DNA of 64,000 bases. It comes from Paracoccaceae bacterium. Its GTDB lineage: Bacteria; Pseudomonadota; Alphaproteobacteria; Rhodobacterales; Rhodobacteraceae. The position numbers were made by a program, and so were the translations under genes. Positions 1 through 8,210 of this stretch are shown here, piece after piece (the first letter of the stretch is position 1; each line of letters starts with the position of its first letter). The notes beneath the pieces were generated by a model. That model was not told where the DNA came from. It made no database searches and saw only the letters and a list, made by a program, of their open reading frames with translations. The DNA lies in contig JAHDXW010000020.1 in NCBI GenBank assembly GCA_023383015.1, positions 25,892 to 89,891 on the forward strand. The letters are read 5' to 3'.

Positions 1-296
1 TCGTCGGGTGCGACGATGACGAGGAAGGGCGCCGACGACAGGGGCAGGAACGCCTGGCTGCCGTCCGGATGGCGCTCGAGAAGGTCGAAGCGGTACGGCA
101 GGCTGCAGCTCTCGGCGCGGAAGATGCTGATGCCTGCCCGCCCGCCGGGTCCGAAGTCGAGGTCTGCGCGGTCGTGCCAGCGGCCGGCCCGGCCGGCGTT
201 CACCATCCGGTCGGGCGGGCCGGCGGTCTCCAGCACCTCGCCGAAGGGCGCGAAGGCAGCCCCGTCGAGCGGCCGGGCGCGGATGGTCCGGGTCAT
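1..296 (-). CDS. allA: Ureidoglycolate lyase AllA (partial, runs off window start)
   Basis: AllA splits (S)-ureidoglycolate into glyoxylate and urea, the last carbon step of ureide catabolism in the cytoplasm. About 98 N-terminal codons are visible of a family length near 160-170; the C-terminus lies outside the window. The start MTRTIRARPLD, the FAPFGEV block and the segment ERHPDGSQAFLPL with its HPxGSQAF core are the AllA hallmarks. The ATG overlaps the stop of the ureidoglycine aminohydrolase gene by 4 bases (ATGA), so it is translationally coupled as the third gene of the puuE-uraD operon. Confidence 0.9.
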   Translation of the reverse strand, partial: MTRTIRARPLDGAAFAPFGEVLETAGPPDRMVNAGRAGRWHDRADLDFGPGGRAGISIFRAESCSLPYRFDLLERHPDGSQAFLPLSSAPFLVIVAPD

Positions 297-1129
297 CGGC
301 CGAATGCGCCGACGCCACGAAGCCTCGCGTGGCGGTTGACATCCTTGTAGAGCAGGTAGCGGAAGCGCCCCGGCCCGCCGGCGTAGCAGGCCTGCGGGCA
401 GAAGGCGCGCAGCCACATGAAGTCGCCGGCCTCGACCTCGACCCAGTCGCGGTTCAGCCGGTAGACCGCCTTGCCCTCGAGAACGTAGAGCCCGTGCTCC
501 ATCACATGCGTCTCCTCGAAGGGGATCAGCCCGCCGGGCCGGAAGGTGACGATGTTGACGTGCATGTCATGGGCGATGTCGGCGGGGTCGACGAAACGTG
601 TGGTGGCCCAGCGGCCGTCGGTTCCGGGCATCGGCACCGGCGTGACCTCGTCCTCGCTGGTGGTGAAGGCGGTGGGCGGGGCGATGCCCTCCACGGGCTC
701 GTAGCGCTTGCGGATCCAGTGGAAGCGCGCGGTTCCGGTGCCGCCGTTGCGAAGGTGCCAGGGCTCGCCCGGCGGCAGGTAGGCGTAGCCACCGGGGCCG
801 AGTTCCTCCTCGCCCGCGCCGAGGCCGGCCCAGACGACCCCTTCGGTCACGAAGATCACCCCCTCGGCGGCCGGGTCGGGTTCGGGCTGGCGGCTGCCGC
901 CATGGGCGGCGACCTCCATCAGGTAGTGGGCGAAGGTCTCGGCGAAGCCCGACAGCGGCCGCGCCAGCACCCAGGCGCGGGTGCCTTCCCAGTGGGGCAG
1001 GCAGGAGGTGACGATGTCGGACATGCAGCCACGCGGGATGACCGCGTAGGCCTCGGTGAAGACGGCGCGGCCGGTCATCAGTGCGGTCTGTGCCGGCAGG
1101 CCGCCGGGTGCGGGGGGGAAGGGGCTCAT
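293..1129 (-). CDS. (S)-ureidoglycine aminohydrolase, bicupin (UGHY/AllE type)
   Basis: A 278-residue bicupin that hydrolyses (S)-ureidoglycine to (S)-ureidoglycolate and ammonia. The C-terminal cupin carries the metal-ligand pattern of the E. coli enzyme: Glu206, His208 and His212 in EETHVMEH, plus Gln246 in FCPQACYAG. Length is normal for the family. Databases often call such proteins bifunctional allantoicase/ureidoglycine aminohydrolase; the cupin motif supports only the aminohydrolase. The ATG overlaps the stop of puuE-uraD by 4 bases and its own stop overlaps allA, giving a tight three-gene operon. Its substrate must come from allantoate amidohydrolase, which is not in this window. Confidence 0.88.
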   Translation of the reverse strand: MSPFPPAPGGLPAQTALMTGRAVFTEAYAVIPRGCMSDIVTSCLPHWEGTRAWVLARPLSGFAETFAHYLMEVAAHGGSRQPEPDPAAEGVIFVTEGVVWAGLGAGEEELGPGGYAYLPPGEPWHLRNGGTGTARFHWIRKRYEPVEGIAPPTAFTTSEDEVTPVPMPGTDGRWATTRFVDPADIAHDMHVNIVTFRPGGLIPFEETHVMEHGLYVLEGKAVYRLNRDWVEVEAGDFMWLRAFCPQACYAGGPGRFRYLLYKDVNRHARLRGVGAFGR

Positions 1130-2550
1130 GGCAGGACCGCCTCCAGGCGGAGTTCGGCGATGCGCTCGACCTGGGCGCAGGCCTCAATGAATTCGGTCTC
1201 GCTGTCATTGGCGATGCGGCGGCGGAAGGCGGCGAGGATGCCGTCCTTGCCGTGGTCGCGCACGGCGATGATGAAGGGAAAGCCGTGGCGCGCCGTGTAG
1301 GCGGCGTTGAGCGCGCCGAAGGCCGCACGCTCGGCGTCGGTCAGCGCGTCGAGGCCTGCCGAGGCCTGCTCGGCCGCCGAGTCCGCTGTCAGCCGCCGGG
1401 CCGCGGCTAGCCTGCCGGCCAGGTCGGGATGGGCGCGCAGCACGCCCAACCGCTCGCCGCGGCTGGCCGCGCGGAAGACGCGGGCGAGCGCGTTGTGCAG
1501 CCCCGCCGCGGAATCATGGCCGGGTCCGAGTTCAAGCGCATGAGCGCGCCCGGCGATCCAGGGCGAATTCTCGAAGATGCCGCCGAAGCGGGCGACGAAG
1601 GTCGCGCGGTCCATCTCCGACGGGCGCTGACGCGTGCGGGGCGGATGCTCGCGCGCCCAGTGGGCGGCGATGTCGGCGCGGCGGGCGAACCAGACGCCGC
1701 CGCGTGCGAGCGCATGCTCGAGGAAGCGCTGCAGGCCGAGGATGCGCCCGGGCCGACCGATCAGCCGGCAATGCAGCCCCACCGACATCATCTTCGCCGC
1801 CCCCGCCGCCCCCTCGGCGTGCAGCGCGTCGAAAGTGTCGCGCAGATACGCGAAGAAGTGGTCGGCGGTGTTGAAACCCTGCGCGGTGGCAAAGCGCATG
1901 TCGTTGGCGTCGAGCGTGTAGGGGATGACGAGCTGGTCGCGCCCGCCGAGCCGTGCCCAGTAGGGCAGGTCGTCGTCGTAGGCATCGGACACCCAGTCGA
2001 AGCCGCCGTCCTCGGCCACCAGGCGCAGGGTGTTGGCCGAGCAGCGCCCGGTGTACCAGCCGCGCGGCCGCGCCCCGGTCACCTCGGCATGTAGGGCGAT
2101 CGCCGCGGCAATCGCGGCGCGCTCCTCGGTCTCCGGCATGTCCTTGTGCTCGACCCATTTCAGCCCGTGGCTGGCGATCTCCCAGCCGGCGGCGCGCATG
2201 GCGCGGACCTGGACGGGCGAGCGGGCGAGCGCGGTGGCCACCCCGTAGACCGTGACCGGCAGGCCGAGCCCCGTGAGAAGGCGGTGGATGCGCCAGAATC
2301 CCGCCCGGGCACCGTAGTCGTAGATCGATTCCATGTTCCAGTGCCGCTGGTCCGGCCACGGCTGGGCGCCCACGATCTCGGAGAGGAAGGCCTCGGATGC
2401 CGCATCCCCGTGCAGCAGGCAGTTCTCGCCGCCCTCCTCGTAGTTGACCACGAGCGAGACGGCGACCTTCGCGCCGCCGGGCCAGCGCGCATCGGGCGGC
2501 GCCGCGCCATGGCCGAGCATGTCGCGGGGGTAGCGGGGCGGTGCGGTCAT
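1126..2550 (-). CDS. puuE: Fused allantoinase PuuE - OHCU decarboxylase UraD
   Basis: A 474-residue fusion of two urate-pathway enzymes. Residues about 1-305 are a polysaccharide-deacetylase-fold allantoinase (PuuE), with [10 protein letters not shown] and the SHGLKW block. Residues about 313-474 are OHCU decarboxylase, with the HPDLAGR motif (His374) and FPFIIAVR at 424-431. UraD makes (S)-allantoin from OHCU and PuuE opens allantoin to allantoate, so consecutive steps are fused but in reverse order along the chain. The start [15 protein letters not shown] is chosen because the PuuE N-terminus begins there; further upstream the frame is non-homologous. First gene of the minus operon, divergent from uraH. 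Confidence 0.92.
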   Translation of the reverse strand: MTAPPRYPRDMLGHGAAPPDARWPGGAKVAVSLVVNYEEGGENCLLHGDAASEAFLSEIVGAQPWPDQRHWNMESIYDYGARAGFWRIHRLLTGLGLPVTVYGVATALARSPVQVRAMRAAGWEIASHGLKWVEHKDMPETEERAAIAAAIALHAEVTGARPRGWYTGRCSANTLRLVAEDGGFDWVSDAYDDDLPYWARLGGRDQLVIPYTLDANDMRFATAQGFNTADHFFAYLRDTFDALHAEGAAGAAKMMSVGLHCRLIGRPGRILGLQRFLEHALARGGVWFARRADIAAHWAREHPPRTRQRPSEMDRATFVARFGGIFENSPWIAGRAHALELGPGHDSAAGLHNALARVFRAASRGERLGVLRAHPDLAGRLAAARRLTADSAAEQASAGLDALTDAERAAFGALNAAYTARHGFPFIIAVRDHGKDGILAAFRRRIANDSETEFIEACAQVERIAELRLEAVLP

Positions 2551-2577
2551 GGGGCGGTCCCGGGGGGCTCGGGGCGC

Positions 2578-2606
2578 AGTCTGCCGGCACGTCCGCAGCG
2601 ATGCAA
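2578..2606 (-). promoter_or_regulatory. Weak sigma70-like promoter for puuE-uraD
   Basis: On the minus strand TTGCAT (2601-2606) is followed after 17 bases by CAGACT (2578-2583), about 30 bases before the puuE start. The -35 is reasonable and the -10 matches only three consensus positions. It lies in the 120-base divergent gap between puuE and uraH; no convincing uraH promoter was found on the other strand. Confidence 0.3.
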
Positions 2607-2670
2607 GGTTCCCCGTTGCGGCGGCGCCCCGGCCGCGGCAGGGTGGCCTCCGCGAGGGAAGGAGGGGCCG

Positions 2671-3030
2671 ATGGCCGGGGGCTGGCTGACCACCCATGTG
2701 CTCGACACCGCGCGGGGCTGCCCTGCGGCGGGACTGAGGATCACGCTCTACCGGATCGCGGCGCAGGGCCGCCGGCGCATCGCCGCGGCCGTGACCAACG
2801 CCGACGGGCGGACGGACAGTCCGATCCTGCCGAAGGGAAGGCTGGCGGCGGGGCGGTACGAGCTTGTCTTCCATGCCGGGGACTACCTGCGCGGGGCGGG
2901 ACTGTCGGGGGCGGAGCCCGCCTTCCTCGACGAGGTGCCGGTGCGCTTCGGCATCGCCGATCCGGCGGCGCACTACCACGTGCCGCTGCTGCTTGCGCCC
3001 TTTGGCTATTCCACCTACCGGGGAAGCTGA
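2671..3030 (+). CDS. uraH: 5-hydroxyisourate hydrolase (transthyretin-like)
   Basis: A 119-residue transthyretin-related enzyme that hydrolyses 5-hydroxyisourate, the product of urate oxidation, to OHCU. The N-terminal [17 protein letters not shown] and the C-terminal YRGS tetrapeptide are the two family signatures, and a GHY-like HYHVPLLL segment precedes the end. Length is typical. A purine-rich GGGAAGGAGG lies just upstream of the ATG. Its TGA overlaps the ATG of puuD by one base, so the two consecutive enzymes are co-translated. Confidence 0.93.
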   Translation: MAGGWLTTHVLDTARGCPAAGLRITLYRIAAQGRRRIAAAVTNADGRTDSPILPKGRLAAGRYELVFHAGDYLRGAGLSGAEPAFLDEVPVRFGIADPAAHYHVPLLLAPFGYSTYRGS

Positions 3031-4265
3031 TGCTGGACATACTCGATGTCGCCGTCTGGGGCCACTGGGCGGAGTTCGCGCTGCGCTGGCTGCATGTCGT
3101 GACCGCCATCGCCTGGATCGGCTCGTCGTTCTACTTCATCGCCCTCGACCTCGGGTTGCGCCGCGCGCCGGGAATGGGTGCGGAGGTACACGGCGAGGAA
3201 TGGCAGGTTCACGGCGGCGGGTTCTACCACATCCAGAAGTACCTCGTGGCGCCCGAGCGGCTGCCGGCGCACCTGACCTGGTTCAAGTGGGAGGCCTATG
3301 CCACCTGGCTGACGGGGGCGTCCCTTCTTGTCGTGGTGTACTACTTCGGGGCGGAGTTCTACCTCGTCGATCCCGCCCGCTGGGATATGCCGGCCTGGGC
3401 GGCGGTGGCCGTCTCGGCCGGTTCGCTCGTTGCGGGCTGGATCGTCTACGACCAGCTCTGCCGCTCGCCGCTGGGCGACCGGCCGACGCTTCTGATGCTG
3501 GTTCTGTTCGTGATCATCGCAGCGCTCGCCTGGGGCTATGCGCAGGTCTTCACCGGGCGGGCGGCCCTTCTGCATCTCGGCGCGGTCACGGCGACGGTCA
3601 TGAGCGCGAACGTCTTTCTCGTCATCATCCCCAACCAGAAGATGGTGGTGGCCGACCTGCGGGCCGGCCGGGTGCCCGAGGCGCGCTACGGCAAGATCGC
3701 CAAGCTGCGATCGACCCACAACAACTACCTGACCCTGCCGGTCGTGTTCCTGATGCTCTCGAACCACTACCCGCTCGCCTTCGCCTCGGCATGGAACTGG
3801 GCGATCGCGAGCCTGGTATTCCTGATGGGGGTGACGATCCGGCACTTCTTCAACAGCTTGCACGCGCGGCAGGGCCGGCCGTGGTGGACGTGGGGCGCGA
3901 CGGCGGCGATCTTCATGCTGATCATCTGGCTGTCGACGCTGGGCGCGCAGGACAGGGCCGATGCCGCCGGGGCGCCGATGGCACCGGCCGCGGCGCGCTT
4001 CGCCGCTGCGCCGGGCTTTGCCGAGGTCGGGGAAATCGTCGCCACGCGCTGCGCGATGTGCCATGCGGCCGAGCCGCAGTGGCCCGGCCTGGGATGGGCA
4101 CCGAAGGGGGTGCGGCTGGACAGCCCGGAAGGCGTCGCCGCCCATGCCCGCGCGATCTACCTGCAGGCCGGTCGCAGCCACGCCATGCCTCCCGCGGGCA
4201 TGTGGCTTGACCCCGCAGAGCGCGCCGCGATCGCGGCCTGGTACCGGGCGGGTGCGGCATCCTGA
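3030..4265 (+). CDS. puuD: Membrane-bound urate oxidase PuuD with cytochrome c domain
   Basis: A 411-residue urate hydroxylase that oxidises urate to 5-hydroxyisourate and passes electrons to the respiratory chain. The N-terminal part (about 1-300) has around eight hydrophobic membrane segments and the conserved blocks IAWIGSSFYFIALD, STHNNYLTLPVVFLM and GVTIRHFFN. The C-terminal part is a c-type cytochrome domain with CAMCH (Cys341, Cys344, His345) and a late Met in AMPPAGMW as likely axial ligand. It follows uraH with a one-base TGATG overlap. PuuD replaces soluble uricase in many alphaproteobacteria. Confidence 0.93.
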   Translation: MLDILDVAVWGHWAEFALRWLHVVTAIAWIGSSFYFIALDLGLRRAPGMGAEVHGEEWQVHGGGFYHIQKYLVAPERLPAHLTWFKWEAYATWLTGASLLVVVYYFGAEFYLVDPARWDMPAWAAVAVSAGSLVAGWIVYDQLCRSPLGDRPTLLMLVLFVIIAALAWGYAQVFTGRAALLHLGAVTATVMSANVFLVIIPNQKMVVADLRAGRVPEARYGKIAKLRSTHNNYLTLPVVFLMLSNHYPLAFASAWNWAIASLVFLMGVTIRHFFNSLHARQGRPWWTWGATAAIFMLIIWLSTLGAQDRADAAGAPMAPAAARFAAAPGFAEVGEIVATRCAMCHAAEPQWPGLGWAPKGVRLDSPEGVAAHARAIYLQAGRSHAMPPAGMWLDPAERAAIAAWYRAGAAS

Positions 4266-4329
4266 ACCGGCAGCGTGATTCCCTTGCCGGGCCGCAGCGT
4301 CTAGACTGACCGACGGGAGGACCCCAGCA

Positions 4330-4665
4330 ATGCTGACCATCGCTCGCGACCGGACGGGCATCCAGACCGTCATCACCACCTTCGAGACCACGCCGGGCCA
4401 GTGCGGCGACCTGATCGAGGCGTTGCAGGCGGCCTATGCCGAGGTGATCCGCCACCAGCCGGGCTTCATCGCCGCCGCCCTGCACATGAACGATGCCCAG
4501 ACCAGGGTCGCCAACTACTCGCAATGGGTGCGGCGGGAGGATTTCATGGCCATGCTGCGGACCTCCGCGATGCGCGAGCGAAACCGGCGGATCGCCACCC
4601 TCTGCACCCGCTTCGAGCCGGTCATGTACGAGGTGGCCGAGGTCGTCGCGCCGCCCGCGCCCTGA
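4330..4665 (+). CDS. Antibiotic biosynthesis monooxygenase (ABM)-fold protein
   Basis: A 111-residue dimeric ferredoxin-like (ABM) protein, recognisable from the two-strand core TVITTFETTPG and VANYSQWVRREDFMAML. GGGAGGA precedes the ATG. It lies 64 bases after puuD on the same strand, so it could belong to the urate transcript, but no ABM enzyme is known in that pathway. The Asn/Trp/His triad of IsdG haem oxygenases is not evident. Function unknown; a small oxygenase or stress protein is possible. Confidence 0.7.
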   Translation: MLTIARDRTGIQTVITTFETTPGQCGDLIEALQAAYAEVIRHQPGFIAAALHMNDAQTRVANYSQWVRREDFMAMLRTSAMRERNRRIATLCTRFEPVMYEVAEVVAPPAP

Positions 4666-4730
4666 GGGCCGCCGCGGCGGCAAATGGGGGCGCGAACCGG
4701 TGAGGAGAGAGGGCAGGGGGCACGCCCCTG

Positions 4731-5363
4731 CTAGCGGCGGGGCGGGCGTGGCCGGTAGACCGGCAGCCGCCAGCCGAAGGCAAGGCTGCCGGCGCGGAGC
4801 ACGAACGTCACCGCCGCGCAGGCGAGCAGCCCGGCGGGCTCCGAGTCGGTGGCCCGCCAGGCTGCCAGCCCCGCGCCGGCGCCGGCGAAGGCGGCAGTGA
4901 CGTAAAGCTCGCCCGCCTTCAGGACCAGCGGCACCTCGTTGCAGACGACATCGCGCATCAGCCCGCCGAAGCAGCCCGTCGCGACCGCCATCAGCAGCGC
5001 TGCGGGCCAGGCCAGTCCCTCCTCCACCGCCACGCCAATGCCGGCGGGCACCGCCACTGCAAGCGCGCAGGCGTCGCACCACGTCAGGGTCCGCAGCCGG
5101 CTTTCGAGACGGTGGGCGGTGAAGAAGACGATCACCGCTGCCGCCGTGGCCACCGCAAGGATCGCGGGCTGGGCCAGCCAGAACGGCTGGCGGTCAAGCA
5201 GGAGGTCGCGCGTCGTGCCGCCGCCGACCGCCGTCAGGCAGCCGATGAAGACGAAGCCGACGAGGTCAAGCTGCGCGCGGCTGGCGGCGAGGGCGCCGGT
5301 GAGCGCGAACACGAACACGGCCGCGGCGTCGAGCAGCGCAGTCGCCGGCAGGGCCCCGATCAC
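4731..5363 (-). CDS. TRIC-type (UPF0126/YadS-like) channel family membrane protein
   Basis: A 210-residue integral membrane protein with about seven hydrophobic segments in the duplicated UPF0126 arrangement. The repeated glycine-rich motif appears as [12 protein letters not shown] and [12 protein letters not shown]. Prokaryotic TRIC channels conduct K+ and Na+, though some homologues are linked to glycine uptake, so the cargo is uncertain. The GTG start ([14 protein letters not shown]) gives the standard N-terminus and overlaps the rnhA stop by 4 bases. A longer reading frame exists upstream but is not homologous. Confidence 0.85.
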   Translation of the reverse strand: MIGALPATALLDAAAVFVFALTGALAASRAQLDLVGFVFIGCLTAVGGGTTRDLLLDRQPFWLAQPAILAVATAAAVIVFFTAHRLESRLRTLTWCDACALAVAVPAGIGVAVEEGLAWPAALLMAVATGCFGGLMRDVVCNEVPLVLKAGELYVTAAFAGAGAGLAAWRATDSEPAGLLACAAVTFVLRAGSLAFGWRLPVYRPRPPRR

Positions 5364-5836
5364 CCGCCGGCCCCGCTGCCGCGACGCTGGAAGGGCGCCA
5401 TGCCCCCGCGCGCCAGCGCGTCCGCCCGTTCGTTCTCGGGGTGGCCGGCATGGCCGCGCACCCAGTCCCAGTTGACCCGGTGGCGGGCCTGGGCCGCGTC
5501 CAGCCGGCGCCAGAGATCCTCGTTCTTCACCGGCTTGCGGTCGGAGGTCTTCCAGCCATTGCGCTTCCAGCCGTGGATCCACTGGGTCACGCCCGAGCGC
5601 AGGTAGGCGCTGTCGGTGACGACGGTGATGGCCGCCGGCCGCTCCAGCGCCTCGAGCGCGGCGATCGCAGCCGTCAGTTCCATGCGGTTGTTGGTGGTCG
5701 CCGGCTCGCCGCCGGCAAGCTCGCGTTGGCGGACCACCCGGTCGCCGTCGCGCGCCTGCAGCACCACACCCCAGCCGCCCGGGCCGGGGTTGCCCGAGCA
5801 GGCGCCGTCGGTGAAGGCGAAGAGCTCAGCGGCCAT
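5360..5836 (-). CDS. rnhA: Ribonuclease HI
   Basis: A 158-residue RNase HI that cuts the RNA strand of RNA-DNA hybrids. The four catalytic acids are present: Asp10 ([16 protein letters not shown]), Glu53 (NNRMEL), Asp75 (TDSAYL) and Asp139 (NERADALA). The basic handle [12 protein letters not shown] is intact. The start MAAELFAF is preferred; an in-frame ATG five codons upstream (5851) is possible. The gene lies 34 bases after ispH on the same strand and overlaps the downstream channel gene by 4 bases. Confidence 0.95.
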   Translation of the reverse strand: MAAELFAFTDGACSGNPGPGGWGVVLQARDGDRVVRQRELAGGEPATTNNRMELTAAIAALEALERPAAITVVTDSAYLRSGVTQWIHGWKRNGWKTSDRKPVKNEDLWRRLDAAQARHRVNWDWVRGHAGHPENERADALARGGMAPFQRRGSGAGG

Positions 5837-5869
5837 TGCGGCGGCCGGCAATGCGGAAGCAGGCTGGGG

Positions 5870-6823
5870 TCATGCCGGCTCGCGGAGGATTCGGGGCACG
5901 CGGAACTCCACCCGCTCGACTGCCGTCTCGACGGTCTCGCGGGTCAGCGCATAGCGTTCGGCGAAGGCCGCCGCCACCTCCTCGACCAGTTCCTCGGGGG
6001 CAGAGGCACCGGCGGTCAGCCCGACTGCGCGGGCCCCGGCGAGAGAGGGCCAGTCGATGTCGGTCGCGCGCTGGACAAGCCGGGCGTCGGCGCAGCCGGC
6101 GGCGCGGGCGACCTCCACGAGGCGCAGCGAGTTCGACGAGTTCGGCGCCCCGATCACCAAAATGGCGTCAGCGCGGGGCGCGATCGCCTTCACCGCCGCC
6201 TGGCGGTTGGTGGTGGCATAGCAGATGTCCTCGCGGCGGGGACCGACGATCGCCGGAAAGCGGGCCCGCAGCGCCGCCACCACCGCGGCGGTGTCATCCA
6301 CCGACAGGGTGGTCTGGGTGACGAATGCAAGCCGGTCGGGGTCGCGCACCTCAAGGCGCGCGACATCCCCGGCAGTCTCGACCAGTAGCACCTCTCCGGG
6401 AGCCAGCTGGCCCATCGTGCCCACGGTCTCGGGGTGCCCGGCATGGCCGATCATGACCAGTTGCCGGCCTTCGGCATGGTGGCGGTCGGCCTCCATGTGC
6501 ACCTTGGTGACCAGCGGGCAGGTCGCATCGACGGCGATCATGTTGCGCCGTGCCGCCTCGGCGGGCACTGCCCTGGGCACGCCATGGGCCGAGAACACCA
6601 CCGGCCGGTCGTCGGGGCAGTCGGCGAGGTCCTCGACAAACACCGCACCGCGGGCGCGCAGCCCGTCGACGACATGGCGGTTGTGCACGATCTCGTGGCG
6701 GACGTAGACCGGCGCTCCCCATTTCTCGAGCGCCAGCTCGACGATCCGGATGGCCCGGTCGACACCGGCGCAGAAGCCGCGCGGTGCGGCTATCAGAAGG
6801 GTCAGCGGCGGTTTCCCGGTCAT
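5870..6823 (-). CDS. ispH: 4-hydroxy-3-methylbut-2-enyl diphosphate reductase
   Basis: IspH (LytB) is the last enzyme of the MEP isoprenoid pathway and reduces HMBPP to IPP and DMAPP with a [4Fe-4S] cluster. The protein has 317 residues with the three cluster cysteines at Cys18 (GFCAG), Cys102 (ATCPL) and Cys201 (ICYATTNRQ). Also present are HEIVHN, the HPE motif near 130-132 and the serine-rich SSNSLRL block. The start [10 protein letters not shown] is chosen because the family begins a few residues before the GFCAGV motif. Confidence 0.97.
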   Translation of the reverse strand: MTGKPPLTLLIAAPRGFCAGVDRAIRIVELALEKWGAPVYVRHEIVHNRHVVDGLRARGAVFVEDLADCPDDRPVVFSAHGVPRAVPAEAARRNMIAVDATCPLVTKVHMEADRHHAEGRQLVMIGHAGHPETVGTMGQLAPGEVLLVETAGDVARLEVRDPDRLAFVTQTTLSVDDTAAVVAALRARFPAIVGPRREDICYATTNRQAAVKAIAPRADAILVIGAPNSSNSLRLVEVARAAGCADARLVQRATDIDWPSLAGARAVGLTAGASAPEELVEEVAAAFAERYALTRETVETAVERVEFRVPRILREPA

Positions 6824-6923
6824 GGCGGCTCCGCTCCTGGGGCGCATCGAAGCAGAGCGTAGGGCGGGGGGGGGCCGGCGTCCAGATGCGCGCGGCGCGA
6901 GGCGGGGCAAGCGTCCCGCCGCG

Positions 6924-6945
6924 GCCGGGCCGGCGGCGGCCCGGC
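6924..6945 (-). terminator. GC-rich hairpin between the NYN gene and ispH
   Basis: Perfect 8-base stem GCCGGGCC / GGCCCGGC (6924-6931 with 6938-6945) with a 6-base loop, just past the NYN stop at 6970. No U-tract follows, so it would be at best a weak terminator or RNA-stabilising hairpin. Confidence 0.35.
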
Positions 6946-6969
6946 GGGCCGCGCCCGCCGCGGGCGGGC

Positions 6970-7596
6970 TCAGTCGGTCCCGTTGCCGGAGGCGGTGGCT
7001 GCCTCGGGCGAGGGCGCCGGCTCGCGCTCGATCCGGAACTCGCGGGGCTCGCGCGGCTCACGGGGTTCGCGCGGCGGGCGGCCGATTACCTCGCGCAGCT
7101 CGTCGAGCTCGATGAAATTGTCGGCCTGGCGGCGCAGCTCGTCGGCGATCATCGGCGGGGTGGACCGTATCGTGGACACCACCGAAACCCGCACGCCCTG
7201 CCGCTGCAGGCTTTCGACCAGCGGCTTGAAGTCGCCGTCGCCCGAGAACAGCACGATGTGATCCAGACGCGGCGCGAGTTCCATCGCGTCGACGGCCAGT
7301 TCGATGTCCATGTTGCCCTTGACCTTGCGGCGGCCAAGCGAGTCGACGTACTCGCGGGCCGGCTTGGTCACCATCGTGTAGCCGTTGTAGTGCAGCCAGT
7401 CGATGAGGGGCCGGATCGGCGAGTATTCCTCGCTGTCGAGCAGGGCGGTGTAGTAGAATGCGCGCACGAGCTTGCCCCGGCGCATGAATTCCTGGCGCAG
7501 GAGCTTGTAGTCGATGTCGAAACCCAGCGCGCGCGCGGCGGAATACAGGTTGGAGCCGTCGATGAACAGCGCCAGCCGCTCGTCCTTGTAGAACAT
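6970..7596 (-). CDS. LabA-like NYN (PIN-fold) domain protein
   Basis: A 208-residue NYN-domain protein, a PIN-like ribonuclease fold. Asp-rich motifs are visible in [24 protein letters not shown] and [14 protein letters not shown], matching the acidic metal-binding sites of LabA/DUF88 proteins. The C-terminus is low-complexity with repeated PRE triplets ([10 protein letters not shown], about residues 174-184) and an acidic tail. The start [11 protein letters not shown] is preceded by AAAGGACGGGAG. RNA substrate and role are unknown. It is divergent from rpoZ-rsh. Confidence 0.85.
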   Translation of the reverse strand: MFYKDERLALFIDGSNLYSAARALGFDIDYKLLRQEFMRRGKLVRAFYYTALLDSEEYSPIRPLIDWLHYNGYTMVTKPAREYVDSLGRRKVKGNMDIELAVDAMELAPRLDHIVLFSGDGDFKPLVESLQRQGVRVSVVSTIRSTPPMIADELRRQADNFIELDELREVIGRPPREPREPREPREFRIEREPAPSPEAATASGNGTD

Positions 7597-7789
7597 CTCC
7601 CGTCCTTTCGAGAGGGGGCAGGGCCCGTCCGTTCCGGGGGCGAACGCTGTGCCACCAAACCCACCTCGGCACCCCCCCGGTACCGGACGCGGAACTGATA
7701 CCCATTCCCGCGCCGACCGCAAGATACGCCGCCCCGCGCCGGCCGGGTCTTGTCGGAATCGGCAGGTCACGCCCGCGCGTGCGCCCCCC

Positions 7790-7818
7790 TTGCCAATCGG
7801 GGCGAATGCTCCTAGAAC
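7790..7818 (+). promoter_or_regulatory. Sigma70-type promoter of rpoZ-rsh
   Basis: TTGCCA (7790-7795), a 17-base spacer and TAGAAC (7813-7818), with an expected start point near 7825 and a short leader before the rpoZ ATG at 7851. Spacing and both hexamers fit vegetative alphaproteobacterial promoters. Confidence 0.6.
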
Positions 7819-7827
7819 GCGCGTTCT
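7814..7827. promoter_or_regulatory. 14-bp perfect palindrome over the rpoZ promoter -10 region
   Basis: AGAACGCGCGTTCT is a perfect inverted repeat that covers the -10 hexamer and the predicted start of rpoZ transcription. Its core has the form GAAC-N4-GTTC. A repressor bound here would block the promoter. No cognate regulator is evident in the neighbourhood. Confidence 0.4.
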
Positions 7828-7850
7828 TCCGCCGACCCGATGGAGCAGTC

Positions 7851-8204
7851 ATGGCCCGCGTGACCGTAGAAGATTGCGTCGACAAGGTTCCCAACCGGTT
7901 CGAGCTGGTGTTGCTGGCGTCGCACCGTTCGCGCGAGATCGCGGCGGGATCGCCGATGACCATCGAGCGCGACAACGACAAGAACCCGGTCGTCGCGCTG
8001 CGCGAGATCGCCGAGGAGACGCAGAGCGCCGACGGCCTGCGCGAACGGATGATCGCCAGCCATCAGACCCAGATCGAGGTCGACGAGCCGGAAGAGGACC
8101 AGATGTCGCTGCTCATGGGCTCCGAGATCGACCGTCCGGCGGTCGACGACATGTCCGAGGAGCGCCTGCTTCGGGCCCTGATGGAGGCCCAGGGCCAGGG
8201 CTGA
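7851..8204 (+). CDS. rpoZ: RNA polymerase omega subunit
   Basis: A 117-residue omega subunit that helps fold beta-prime and forms part of ppGpp site 1 on RNA polymerase. The core [30 protein letters not shown] is canonical, followed by the [12 protein letters not shown] helix and an acidic alphaproteobacterial tail. It lies 6 bases before rsh, a widespread pairing of polymerase omega with the ppGpp synthetase/hydrolase. Transcription is probably from the promoter at 7790-7818. Confidence 0.97.
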   Translation: MARVTVEDCVDKVPNRFELVLLASHRSREIAAGSPMTIERDNDKNPVVALREIAEETQSADGLRERMIASHQTQIEVDEPEEDQMSLLMGSEIDRPAVDDMSEERLLRALMEAQGQG

Positions 8205-8210
8205 GGTGCC

